DNA from: Elusimicrobia bacterium GWB2_63_22
Lineage (GTDB): Bacteria; Elusimicrobiota; Elusimicrobia; Elusimicrobiales; UBA9959
Assembly (NCBI GenBank): GCA_001799735.1
Contig: MGUA01000019.1
Coordinates: forward strand, 1-47,237
Length of the DNA: 47,237 nt
Direction of reading: 5' to 3'
This document shows positions 7,425 through 14,959 of this stretch, piece by piece. The notes under the pieces were generated by a model. That model saw nothing but the letters and a program-made list of their open reading frames with translations, was not told the DNA's origin and did not search any database. Every line of letters begins with the position of its first letter. Position 1 is the first letter of the stretch. The position numbers and the translations under genes are program-made.

Positions 7425-8333
7425 GCCATGGAGGTTTCCGAAGTAACGGCGGTTGTGGCGGAAGTTCCCGCTCCCCCCGTCCCCAAGGCCGCCCTGCGGG
7501 CCAACGGGACCCCCATTGACGGCTGGCTGGATGGACGAGCGCACGACCACATGGCGCCCGGCCCCCTGGGTCCTAATTCTAAATATGTCCTCTACTCGAC
7601 CCTGGTCAAAGATGAAAATACGCTTTACCTCCAGGCCTTCTCTCCGGTACACGGCCTGGACTACCTGGCGGATTTCAGGACTTCCCTGGAATACGCCCTG
7701 GCGGATCTCGCCAGCCTGCGCAGCGACAGCGGTTATTCTTACCTCGTCGCTTTCGAGCAGCAGAACTATTCCCCCGCGGCGGCTTCCAGGGTGAACATGC
7801 TGGTCGTGGAGTTCGATTCCGGGAAAATGCTGCGGTTCGCTATCGTCCGGGGGGTACCGGCTGGAGATATTAAGGACGGGAAATTCAAAGCCTATGTCCC
7901 GTCGGACGCCAAAAACAAGCACTGGTCTCCCTGGATGGCGGAAGTTTCCGCTTCCTCCGTTGCCAAAGCAGCTCCGGACCGCAATACCAGCCCCATTACC
8001 AAAGTGGAAAATCCCAAATACGTCTGTCAGACCCACGGCGGCGGGCACGCCGTCGCGTTGAACGGTAACTCGGCCCGCGTCTGGCAGGTAGACGGGGCGG
8101 AGGAAGGCGCGCAGGAGGGCTTGGAACTCAACAATGTTGTCCTTACCCGGCACCCCCGTCCCGACCATCTCGACATCGCGGGAACTCTTTCGTTCTACGG
8201 CGAAACCATTAAGCTGGACCTGGCTATCAGGACCGACGCAAATAATCCGGGAAATCCGTATATGATCGTTAAGATAAACGGCGAAGAGCAGGAGCCGCCG
8301 CTCGAGAAGGTGCCCTGCAAGATTGTCTACTGA
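7332..8333 (+). CDS. Secreted protein B of the duplicated-cassette pair
   Basis: The 333-aa product shares its first 31 residues with protein A except Ser21. Residues about 45-200 are unlike protein A and not recognised (SKYVLYSTLVKDENTLYLQ, LDYLADFRTSLEYALADL). Residues about 220-329 are homologous to residues 66-171 of protein A, with Cys232 and Cys329 matching its cysteines and the same closing INGEE...VPC. Between these parts the linker AEVSASSVAKAAP (from residue 203) repeats the linker AEVPAPPVPKAAL that follows the signal peptide (from residue 43), also at DNA level (7456-7496 against 7936-7976). So the unique domain is bracketed by two copies of a linker. Start fixed by AAGGAG. Exported; function unknown. 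Two stem-loops follow the stop. Confidence 0.85.
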   Translation: MKKQSTIAAAVLAVTAVLAGSACAAEFAGLQAMEVSEVTAVVAEVPAPPVPKAALRANGTPIDGWLDGRAHDHMAPGPLGPNSKYVLYSTLVKDENTLYLQAFSPVHGLDYLADFRTSLEYALADLASLRSDSGYSYLVAFEQQNYSPAAASRVNMLVVEFDSGKMLRFAIVRGVPAGDIKDGKFKAYVPSDAKNKHWSPWMAEVSASSVAKAAPDRNTSPITKVENPKYVCQTHGGGHAVALNGNSARVWQVDGAEEGAQEGLELNNVVLTRHPRPDHLDIAGTLSFYGETIKLDLAIRTDANNPGNPYMIVKINGEEQEPPLEKVPCKIVY

Positions 8334-8397
8334 CGCCACCGGCTAACACCCCGGGTCGGGACCCGGGGGGCCGGAAGCCGGGCGGCCGGCGGCTAAA

Positions 8398-8445
8398 ATC
8401 CCCGGAGGGATGATGCTCATGCGTCTTCCTCCGGGGATATTTTTC
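8398..8445 (+). terminator. Terminator after secreted protein B
   Basis: ATCCCCGGAGG (8398-8408) pairs with CCTCCGGGGAT (8428-8438) across a 19-base loop and is followed by ATTTTTC. The 11-bp perfect stem and T-run support intrinsic termination on the plus strand. Confidence 0.75.
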
Positions 8446-8549
8446 TTTGGTGTTCTCCCCCGCCCCACGGGGGATCGGCCTACCGCTTCCAAAGACGAAC
8501 GGGGAGCCGCATAGTGGCCGGCGAGCGGCTTCTCGCGGTATCATCGAGC

Positions 8550-8580
8550 GATCTAGGCGCTAGATCTATAGAGATTTTTT
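8550..8580 (+). terminator. Second stem-loop with T-run
   Basis: GATCTAG-GCG-CTAGATC (8550-8566) is a perfect palindrome, followed eight bases later by TTTTTT (8575-8580). It is a weaker candidate terminator or a protein-binding palindrome. Confidence 0.4.
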
Positions 8581-8708
8581 AGGAACCGATACAAAGCAAG
8601 GCGGAATCGTCCCCACAGGTCATCCGAAAGTGAGTATGCAGACTCTCTTGGATGAGGGTGTTGGCCCGCTGCGAAGTTCCGCAGATTTTAAATTTTCCGA
8701 TTTCTGCA

Positions 8709-9788
8709 TTATTTCCAGTACGAGTCTAAATCTGATGCCAGGTCGGCGAGCGCCTGCTGGTCGGCCTGGCGATAGACCAAGTCTTGAAGATCGGTGCGTT
8801 TGTCCAGGGCGTGGCCCAGCCCGTCGTAGAAACGGAAATGCAGGTTGGTTTTTTTCCAGACGAGGTCGTTCATTATCTGGATGGCTTTCGCGTTGTACGC
8901 CGGGGCCTGGTTGTCCAATTCTCCCTGGAAAAAGGCGATATCGAATTTAGCGTCCTTAATTATGGCCGCGGACTTTTTGTACAGAGCCTCCTGTCTGCGG
9001 TACTCCGGGATTGAAGGGGCATCCAGCAGAATATTGGCGAAATTACCGGCCATGAATTCAGAGCGGTCCAGGGAACCGTTCTTGTTGAGATCCAGAACCG
9101 GGAGCTGTCTCGCGAGACTCTTGCTCAAAGGGTCGTCCTTCTTTAATTCCTCCTGGCCTAAGGAGGAATTCCTGTCCAGATCGAGCGCCTCAAAAATATA
9201 AAGGGGCCGGTAAACTATTTGCTCGAAAATAGAGATGTCCAGGCTTTGCGCCGTAAAGCCTATAAGCGCCGCGCCGCGTATCCACGGAGTCTTTTCCGCT
9301 GCCTGCAAAGCCACCCGGGTGCCCTCGCTGTGGCCGAGGAAATATACCCTGGCTTTAGGGAAAGTCTTGAGGGCGAATTTGGCGAAGGACGCCGCGTCCT
9401 CCACGAAATATTTCAAGGGGTTTTCTGTGAACTTAATGAAGCCGGCGGATTTTATGAACGTCGGGTCTTTTTTTGCCGTTTGCTTCCACTGGTGGGACCG
9501 TTTATTGTAGCGGATCACGGCGAAGCCTTTCTGTGTAAGAGCGTTGGCGACGTCCACAAAGAACAGGTTCTTCGTTCCCGGGGCGGAAACGGAACTGAGA
9601 TCCTCGTCCATGTCATGCTGCCCGGAGCCGTGGAGCAGGATAATTACCCTGGAGGGGTCTTTTGCGGCAGGGGTGTCTATGGTGTATTCAAGGCCAAACC
9701 CGTCGAAGCTCTTTAAAACTTCGGCGGCCTGCGCGGAAGATGCGGAGACCAGTAAAATTGCAAGGGATGTGATGATCGACGGTTTCAT
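8709..9788 (-). CDS. Secreted alpha/beta hydrolase with two EF-hand loops
   Basis: The 359-aa protein has a signal peptide (IITSLAILLVSASSAQA), an oxyanion-type LLHGSGQHD (about residues 51-59), a nucleophile elbow GHSEGT with Ser154, an acid candidate Asp292 (GELDNQ) and His326 (GLGHALD). This is a complete esterase/peptidase-type triad. Between nucleophile and acid, where hydrolases of this fold carry the lid, lie two canonical 12-residue EF-hand loops: DLDRNSSLGQEE (203-214) and DLNKNGSLDRSE (233-244), each with Asp/Asn at 1, 3 and 5 and Glu at 12. Calcium control of substrate access is therefore plausible. Substrate unknown. It is the last gene of a closely spaced minus-strand run and starts 22 bases after the preceding stop. 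Confidence 0.85.
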   Translation of the reverse strand: MKPSIITSLAILLVSASSAQAAEVLKSFDGFGLEYTIDTPAAKDPSRVIILLHGSGQHDMDEDLSSVSAPGTKNLFFVDVANALTQKGFAVIRYNKRSHQWKQTAKKDPTFIKSAGFIKFTENPLKYFVEDAASFAKFALKTFPKARVYFLGHSEGTRVALQAAEKTPWIRGAALIGFTAQSLDISIFEQIVYRPLYIFEALDLDRNSSLGQEELKKDDPLSKSLARQLPVLDLNKNGSLDRSEFMAGNFANILLDAPSIPEYRRQEALYKKSAAIIKDAKFDIAFFQGELDNQAPAYNAKAIQIMNDLVWKKTNLHFRFYDGLGHALDKRTDLQDLVYRQADQQALADLASDLDSYWK

Positions 9789-9810
9789 TTTACGGCCTCT
9801 TTGTTGAAAC

Positions 9811-10278
9811 TCAATTCTGTTTCGCCGCGAGTTTTTCCAGGTACGCGGCGAACTCCGGGTCCTCCCCCCGCAGCAGGGCGGGCAGCGCGGCCCGGAAATC
9901 CTGGCGCCGGCACCAGTCCCGCATGTAGTCCTCCCACGAGGACCAGCGCCGTTCCTGCATCTGGGTCATGCGCTCCTCGTAGAGCAGCAGGTAGGCGCGC
10001 TCGAACAGGGAGACCAGCATTTCAAAAATGATGGCCATGCGTTCCCGCTGCTCCGGGGTCAATTCAGCGGTGCTTCCTTCGGCGAACAGGTGCAGGTCGG
10101 GGTTGGCCAGCGCTATCTTGAGGAACTCCTGGTAATTGTCCGAGAGCGACTGGTAGACCTCGTCCTCCTCGTTCTCGCGCTCTTTGCGCTGCTCGAAAAC
10201 GAACACCGCTATGGCGACCGGCAGACCGATCACGGTCACCACGTAGCTCAGCATCTCCCAGGTTTCCAGGTCGAACAT
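9811..10278 (-). CDS. Conserved one-TM protein of unknown function
   Basis: The 155-aa product has one N-terminal membrane segment (MLSYVVTVIGLPVAIAVFVF, about residues 9-28), then a charged helical domain in the cytoplasm: EQRKERENEEDEVYQSLSDNYQEFLKIAL, and further on FEMLVSLFERAYLLLYEERM and RWSSWEDYMRDWCRR. Small proteins of this form occur in many bacteria, with no function that I know. The start is supported by AGGAGG nine bases before the ATG. It lies 26 bases after ndk and 22 bases before the EF-hand hydrolase. Confidence 0.75.
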   Translation of the reverse strand: MFDLETWEMLSYVVTVIGLPVAIAVFVFEQRKERENEEDEVYQSLSDNYQEFLKIALANPDLHLFAEGSTAELTPEQRERMAIIFEMLVSLFERAYLLLYEERMTQMQERRWSSWEDYMRDWCRRQDFRAALPALLRGEDPEFAAYLEKLAAKQN

Positions 10279-10304
10279 GTGTAAAATCCTCCTGCGATGG
10301 CCGC

Positions 10305-10850
10305 CTAGACTTTTTCCTGCGGCCAGGGGCCGGTGCGGGTCTTGGGCCCGCCGGGGTCCGCCCAGGCCGACTGCCCGCCGGCGCTTATGGCGGGAAACAG
10401 GTCCACGGTTATCTCTTCGGGATGGAACCAGAGCTTGATCTCCCGCTCTCCCTCTATGGCGTCGGAGGAGACGTGCACCACGTTCTCGAACACGCCCTTG
10501 GTGGTCACGCGGCCGAAGCTGCCGCGGATGGAGCGGTAGTCGGCCTCTTCAGGGTTGGTGGCGCCGGCTATGGCGCGGGCTTTGCGTACCGCGTCCTCGC
10601 CGGTATAGGCGAAGGCCAGCACGCTGCCCTGTCCCGCGTAGAGCCGGCCGGTTATAAAGTGTATTAGTTCCTCGAAGAAGGGCTTGTCGCGCAGGTGGTG
10701 GTAATGCGTGGCGGCAAGCTGGTCAGTCACCTTGGCCAGGCGCGCCCCTACCAGCTTCAGGTCTGTTTCCTCAAAGCGCCGCAGCACGTGGCCGGCAAGG
10801 CCCTTGATCATGCCGTCGGGTTTTACGATGAGCAGTATGGATTCGGTCAT
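10305..10850 (-). CDS. ndk: Nucleoside diphosphate kinase with C-terminal extension
   Basis: The 181-aa protein transfers the gamma-phosphate between nucleoside tri- and diphosphates. It shows the family landmarks: ILLIVKPDGM near the N-terminus, GATNPEEAD (ribose/base contact), SIRGSFG, and the active-site segment ENVVHVSSD with the phosphorylated histidine; most enzymes read NxxHGSDS here, so the two residues after the His differ. It is about 35 residues longer than usual bacterial Ndk, with a proline- and glycine-rich tail (SAGGQSAWADPGGPKTRTGP) after the core. It starts nine bases after the stop of the 44-aa membrane protein gene. The extension and the altered HVSSD could affect oligomer form or rate; the kinase call itself is safe. 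Confidence 0.9.
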   Translation of the reverse strand: MTESILLIVKPDGMIKGLAGHVLRRFEETDLKLVGARLAKVTDQLAATHYHHLRDKPFFEELIHFITGRLYAGQGSVLAFAYTGEDAVRKARAIAGATNPEEADYRSIRGSFGRVTTKGVFENVVHVSSDAIEGEREIKLWFHPEEITVDLFPAISAGGQSAWADPGGPKTRTGPWPQEKV

Positions 10851-10859
10851 GCCTGTATT

Positions 10860-10994
10860 TTACTTTATCCCGCCCCGGTTTGCCCTGGTTTTTATGAGGA
10901 CTATGTGTATTGTAACGGCCGCGCCTATCAGCGCAAGCCCCGCCGCCGCCAGCAGCGGGCGGAAGTGGCGCAGCTTTGGTTCCTTTATAGTCAA
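10860..10994 (-). CDS. Small one-TM protein of 44 aa (TTG start)
   Basis: A short frame begins at TTG (10994-10992) and ends at TAA (10862-10860). The product has a basic head (TIKEPKLRHFR), a single hydrophobic helix (PLLAAAGLALIGAAVTIHIVLI) and a basic tail (KTRANRGGIK), a plausible small inner-membrane protein. GGAGGG stands about 13 bases before the TTG, rather far. Its best support is position: it fills the only hole in a minus-strand run, leaving 23 bases to the preceding stop and 9 bases to the ndk start, the same spacing as the other genes in this run. Without it the run would have a 167-base gap. Confidence 0.45.
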   Translation of the reverse strand: MTIKEPKLRHFRPLLAAAGLALIGAAVTIHIVLIKTRANRGGIK

Positions 10995-11017
10995 GAAAGG
11001 TTCGCTCCCTCCGCCGA

Positions 11018-11332
11018 TTATTGCTTTTTATTCCTGCGGATGTTCCTGAGGCCCAGGATGAGAAAGCCGATCACTACGGCCTTTACAAGGTAGTGGCTCC
11101 GCGGGTCCATGAAATCCCTTGTCATCGGCGTAAGGTTGCCGCTGGCCAGATGGGCGGCTATGCCGAGAGGCAGGGCCATATAAACCCAGTTCATGCGCGG
11201 CACCTGCCACCCGGCCCGGCGGGCCAAGCCCGACAATAAAGGGCTGAGCAGGAGCATGCCTATGAAAGACGCCGCGAAATCGAAGATCGCGTAGTCGGCT
11301 ACCTTGAACTGTCTTAAGTGGGTTATGGACAT
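11018..11332 (-). CDS. Small integral membrane protein
   Basis: The 104-aa product (starting MSITHLRQF) has three hydrophobic segments: YAIFDFAASFIGMLLLSPLLSGL, NWVYMALPLGIAAHLA, and SHYLVKAVVIGFLILGL, with a basic tail RNIRRNKK. A longer frame reaches back to 11401, but the additional residues (GASRSRPGRHFLFHPAAG) look like out-of-frame read-through of the kinase gene, so I place the start at 11332, overlapping the end of the kinase gene by ten bases. It is probably translated by coupling to the kinase. No function is known to me; its position suggests the inner membrane and perhaps a link with the sensor kinase. Confidence 0.75.
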   Translation of the reverse strand: MSITHLRQFKVADYAIFDFAASFIGMLLLSPLLSGLARRAGWQVPRMNWVYMALPLGIAAHLASGNLTPMTRDFMDPRSHYLVKAVVIGFLILGLRNIRRNKKQ

Positions 11333-14300
11333 AAAGTGACGGCGGCCCGCGGCAGGGTGAAATAGAAAGTGGCGCCCTGGCCGGGAACGGCTTGCGCCCA
11401 TACTCTGCCGCCGTGGCGGGAGATGATGCGCTTCACCGTAGAGAGGCCAATCCCGGAGCCCTCGAACTCTTCGGCCCGGTGCAGCCGCTGGAACACTACG
11501 AAGAGCCTGTCGGCGTAAGCCGGGTCGAAGCCGACCCCGTTATCCCGCACTCCTATTACGTGTTCGTCTTTGGTAGAGGCAAGAAAGATCTCTATCCTGG
11601 CGTCGGCCCTGTCGCGCGTATATTTAACCGCGTTGCCGAGCAGGTTCAGGAAAACTTGTTTTATCATTGCCCGGTCGCAGTTAGTCTCCGGCAGTTCCGC
11701 CGCCACCCAGGTTATCGCGCGCCCGGCGGTCTCGGCCTGTATTTCCGCGATGGTTTCCTTCAGCAGGTCGGCTAGCCGCACCGGCGCCAATTCCAGGGTT
11801 TTCTTTCCCGTGGTGGAAAGCTTCAGCAGGCCGTCCACCAGCAGCGTCATCTGGGTCGCCGCCTTGCTGATGCTCCGCAGGTAGCCGCGGAGTCCCTGCT
11901 GCAGCCCCGGGCCCGCCTCTTTGGCCAGCAGCTCGGCGAAGGTGTTGAGCCGGCGCAGCGGGGCTTTCATGTCGTGCGCGGCGGAATAGGAGAAGGCTTC
12001 CAGTTCTTTGTTCACCTCGGCCAGCTGTACCGTGCGCTCTTCAACGCGCTTTTCAAGCTCCGCGTTCAGTTTTAAAATTACGGTTTGCGCTTTTTTCCTT
12101 TCGGTTATGTCCAGCAGGGTCCCGATAGCGGCCGGCTTTCTCGCATAGGTCGTCTTGGCCCCGTACGCCTCGGCGTAAAATATCTCCCCGGTCTTCTTGA
12201 TGCAGCGGAAATCATAGTTGACCGACTCTATCTCGCCTACAAGGCGCTTTCTCAGGTTCTCAAGGACCAGCGGCAGGTCTTCCGGAAAGATCACATCCTT
12301 AGGGCCCTTTTTGCCCACTAACTCTTCCGCGGTATAACCGAAGAACTCCGACATTGCGGGGTTAACATATTTGAAAACGTTATCCTGTACAAGGTAGATG
12401 CCTACCTTTGATTTTTCGGCCAGGGTCTTGAACTTGTCTTCCGATTCCGCGAGCATCTCCTCGGCGTGTTTGCGGGCTGTGACGTCCCGCACGCTTTCGA
12501 TGGCTCCGTAAGGCTTTCCGTCGCTCCCTATAAGGGGAGAGGCGGTTACCCAGACGTGGGCGCCTTTGCCGCGGTTCAGCGAAGGTACGAAGACTTCGGA
12601 ATAAAGAGTTCCGTCCGGCGCCCTGTAAACGTAATCATAAGTCTTCTCTATCTTTTCGTTTTCCGCGCCGATAAGGTCTATCAGTATGGGGCGCCGCTCC
12701 CCGTACCAGGGGACGCTGTAGGCAAAATCCCCTTTGCCGAGCATTTCGCTCTTGGGAATGCCGGTCATTCGTTCAAGGGCGCGGTTCCACGCGATCACCT
12801 TTTTATCTTTGTCTATAACGAAGGTGGCGTCCGGCAGGAAATCCACGATGTCCATCAGCTGCTGGCTGGTGGCCTGCAGTTCGGTCTCGGCCTGCTTAAG
12901 CCGGGTTATATCCAGAAAGGCGCCTACTATGCCCGCCGCCTGGTCGTTCTCGTCGCGGAACACGTCCTTGGCGTAGATGACTGGGTGTTCCAGCCCGTCC
13001 TTGTCGCGCACCTTGAACTCATAAACCTGCCGGGCGGGATGCGCCATCAGTTCCAGGTCTTTGGCGTGGTAGGTCTTTGCGTGCTCGCCGGGCCAGAGCT
13101 CATAAACCGTTTTCCCCCTTATGGCCTCCGACGTCACCCCCATCAGCTCGGTGAACGCGCGGTTGCAGCCCAGATACCGGCCGTCCTTATCCTTATAGAA
13201 CACGGGAGTGGGAATGGCGGAAAGCAGCGCCGTCATGAACCTGGAGGTTTTCTCGAGGTGCAGATGCGTTCGCGCCAGCGCCGTCTCCCCCCGCTTTCGC
13301 CGGTAGATGTTCTGCAGGAGCAGCAGCAGGATCGCGGCCAGGGCGGCGAAAACTATGGCGCTCCACCATACCAGCCCTTTGTGCAGCTGGTAAAAGGAAA
13401 CCGGCGCGTTGAGGACCAGGCTGCCGGGAGGCAGGGCCGAGGTTGAAATAGCGAAGCGCTCCAGCTGCCGCTGGTCGAACATGTACCTGTTGGGGCTTTG
13501 CCTGACTATGGGGAGCTCCCGCGGCTTTGCCCCGTCGAGTAGGCGCAGGGCCAGCTCCCCCGCGGTCTTGCCCTGGTCTACGCCGCTGGTCAGCCTGCCG
13601 CCTACTATGCCGCGGCCCAGGTAGAAATCCCAAATGCCGTAAAGCGGGACCTGGGTCTGCCCGGCTATCAGGTTGATGCTCTGTTCGTAATTGTACACCG
13701 CGCCGGCGCGGTCCCGGTTGAACGTCATCAGCAAAACAATGTCCCCTTCTGAAAGGGCCGCTGTTTTCTCCAGCAATTCCCGCATGGTCAGGTTTTCAAA
13801 GAAAACAAAAGAGACCCGGCGGCTGAACCTGGGGACCACCTCGGCGGCAATGATCTTCTTGTTCGCCAGCCCGGTGGTGCTAGAGTCGTTGATGATGACG
13901 ACGCGCTTTGTGCCGGGGTGCAGCCGGAGGGCCGTCTCAAGAGTGGCCGGGATGTCGAAGGCCTCTATGACGCCGGTGACCAGGTCTTCCCGGCCTTTGA
14001 GCTGCGACTCCTGGAAATAGTTGACGCCGCAGAACACTAACGGAGCGCCGCGGAAAAGCGCGCGATTGCGCAGATAAAAGGCGTAGGCGTCGTCGTCCGT
14101 GGAGATAACGGCTTTGAGCGGTATGGAAGCGTATTTGGCCTCGAGGAGTGCGGAGAATCTCCTGTCGTAATCTTCGCTCTTTACCGTCTTGCTGTCCAGG
14201 TACTCGGTGTGCACCTCAAGCTCGCCGGCGCGGGCCTGCAGCGCCGCCCTGATGCCTTGATCTTCGCTGTCCGTCCACGCGAGGCCTTTATGGTAGGAAT

Positions 14301-14448
14301 GCAGCACCAGGACATGCTTCATGTCCTGGGCAAGCGCCCGCGCTGGCAAAAGCACGGGCAGCAGCAGGAGGAACGCTCCGGCCGCGGCAAAGCGGCGTTT
14401 TTCCGCGCAATAGCCAGGCATTTTGTTTTTCTTTCCGACTGAGATCAT
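11323..14448 (-). CDS. Membrane sensor histidine kinase with ABC-binding-protein-like sensor and three PAS domains
   Basis: The 1041-aa protein starts with a signal/anchor segment (FAAAGAFLLLLPVLLPARALA), then a periplasmic domain resembling the ABC_sub_bind family (HVLVLHSYHKGLAWTDSED, then VISTDDDAYAFYLRN, PLVFCGVNYF and YGIWDFYLGRGIVGG, about residues 40-340). A membrane helix (about 360-380) leads to three PAS domains starting near 404, 529 and 672, a coiled coil (LNAELEKRVEERTVQLAEVNKEL), the HisKA box SAAHDMKAPLRR with the phospho-accepting His near residue 825, and an HATPase with NLLGNAVKYTRD, DNGVGFD and GSGIGLSTV. No receiver domain or response-regulator gene is adjacent, so its partner lies elsewhere. 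A start ten codons further upstream is possible; the ATG at 14448 has GGCGGG before it. The ligand is probably a small molecule. Confidence 0.92.
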   Translation of the reverse strand: MISVGKKNKMPGYCAEKRRFAAAGAFLLLLPVLLPARALAQDMKHVLVLHSYHKGLAWTDSEDQGIRAALQARAGELEVHTEYLDSKTVKSEDYDRRFSALLEAKYASIPLKAVISTDDDAYAFYLRNRALFRGAPLVFCGVNYFQESQLKGREDLVTGVIEAFDIPATLETALRLHPGTKRVVIINDSSTTGLANKKIIAAEVVPRFSRRVSFVFFENLTMRELLEKTAALSEGDIVLLMTFNRDRAGAVYNYEQSINLIAGQTQVPLYGIWDFYLGRGIVGGRLTSGVDQGKTAGELALRLLDGAKPRELPIVRQSPNRYMFDQRQLERFAISTSALPPGSLVLNAPVSFYQLHKGLVWWSAIVFAALAAILLLLLQNIYRRKRGETALARTHLHLEKTSRFMTALLSAIPTPVFYKDKDGRYLGCNRAFTELMGVTSEAIRGKTVYELWPGEHAKTYHAKDLELMAHPARQVYEFKVRDKDGLEHPVIYAKDVFRDENDQAAGIVGAFLDITRLKQAETELQATSQQLMDIVDFLPDATFVIDKDKKVIAWNRALERMTGIPKSEMLGKGDFAYSVPWYGERRPILIDLIGAENEKIEKTYDYVYRAPDGTLYSEVFVPSLNRGKGAHVWVTASPLIGSDGKPYGAIESVRDVTARKHAEEMLAESEDKFKTLAEKSKVGIYLVQDNVFKYVNPAMSEFFGYTAEELVGKKGPKDVIFPEDLPLVLENLRKRLVGEIESVNYDFRCIKKTGEIFYAEAYGAKTTYARKPAAIGTLLDITERKKAQTVILKLNAELEKRVEERTVQLAEVNKELEAFSYSAAHDMKAPLRRLNTFAELLAKEAGPGLQQGLRGYLRSISKAATQMTLLVDGLLKLSTTGKKTLELAPVRLADLLKETIAEIQAETAGRAITWVAAELPETNCDRAMIKQVFLNLLGNAVKYTRDRADARIEIFLASTKDEHVIGVRDNGVGFDPAYADRLFVVFQRLHRAEEFEGSGIGLSTVKRIISRHGGRVWAQAVPGQGATFYFTLPRAAVTLCP

Positions 14449-14505
14449 GACCCGCCGCCCCTGCCGTAATGGTAGCAAAATAGAGGAAGCGGGGATGAGA
14501 AAACG

Positions 14506-14904
14506 TTAGACCAGTTCTTTCAGCAGTTCCATGGCCCGGGGGGTGTCGGTAACGTTCAACAGGAGATGGCCCACGGAGCCTGTGTAGGTGGTCCCGTAAA
14601 CAGTGGTGATATTAATGCCGTTTTCGCTCAGCAGCGTGGACATCCTGAACAGCATGCCCGGCTTGTCCATAAGTTCCATCAGTATCATCGGCGTCTCAAC
14701 GGTGGTAAAGCCTTCCTGGGTCAGCACGCTGCTGATCGGGTTCTCGGAGTCCACGGTTATGCGCACTATCCCGGCTTCGTCCGTCAGCTCCGAGGCGATC
14801 CCGATAATGTTTATCTCTTTCCTGAAGAAGTGCTCCAGGAATTTGTTCATGGCGCCCGGCGTGTTGGGCAGGAAAACGCTGTATTGCCTTACAAGTTTTA
14901 TCAT
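14506..14904 (-). CDS. Double ACT-domain protein
   Basis: The 132-aa product consists of two ACT domains: residues about 1-65 (QYSVFLPNTPGAMNKFLEHF, then INIIGIASELTDEAGIVRITVD) and about 70-132 (ILMELMDKPGMLFRMSTLLSENGINITTVYG). ACT domains bind amino acids or related ligands at domain interfaces. Free-standing double-ACT proteins of this size are thought to be sensors or modulators of amino-acid metabolism; which amino acid is not visible. The start has GGAGG five bases before the ATG. It lies between an HD hydrolase and the sensor kinase, with gaps of about 55 bases each side, so co-transcription is likely but not certain. Confidence 0.88.
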   Translation of the reverse strand: MIKLVRQYSVFLPNTPGAMNKFLEHFFRKEINIIGIASELTDEAGIVRITVDSENPISSVLTQEGFTTVETPMILMELMDKPGMLFRMSTLLSENGINITTVYGTTYTGSVGHLLLNVTDTPRAMELLKELV

Positions 14905-14959
14905 AAGTCCTCCAGGAGTCTGACAAGAGCTGCTGCGCGGGCCGGGGCAGGCTTGCTTT

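Larger units (their letters stand above)
8334..8708. other. Gene-free gap with stem-loops and a dispersed element
   Basis: These 375 bases between convergent genes contain no gene I can support. They hold a CCCGGGTC/GACCCGGG stem (8351-8368), a terminator (8398-8445), a copy of the non-coding element also seen at 4404-4730 (TTCTCCCCCGCCCCACGGGGG near 8453, then AGTGGCC and TCTCGCGGT to about 8545), a 7-bp stem followed by T6 (8550-8580), and a small stem CTGCG/CGCAG (8670-8685). The stretch 8581-8660 shows nothing. Confidence 0.5.

Noticed and set aside
11332-11401. Longer start of the small membrane protein at 11401
   Set aside because: The extra residues are basic and overlap the kinase gene in another frame; the helix pattern begins properly after the ATG at 11332.
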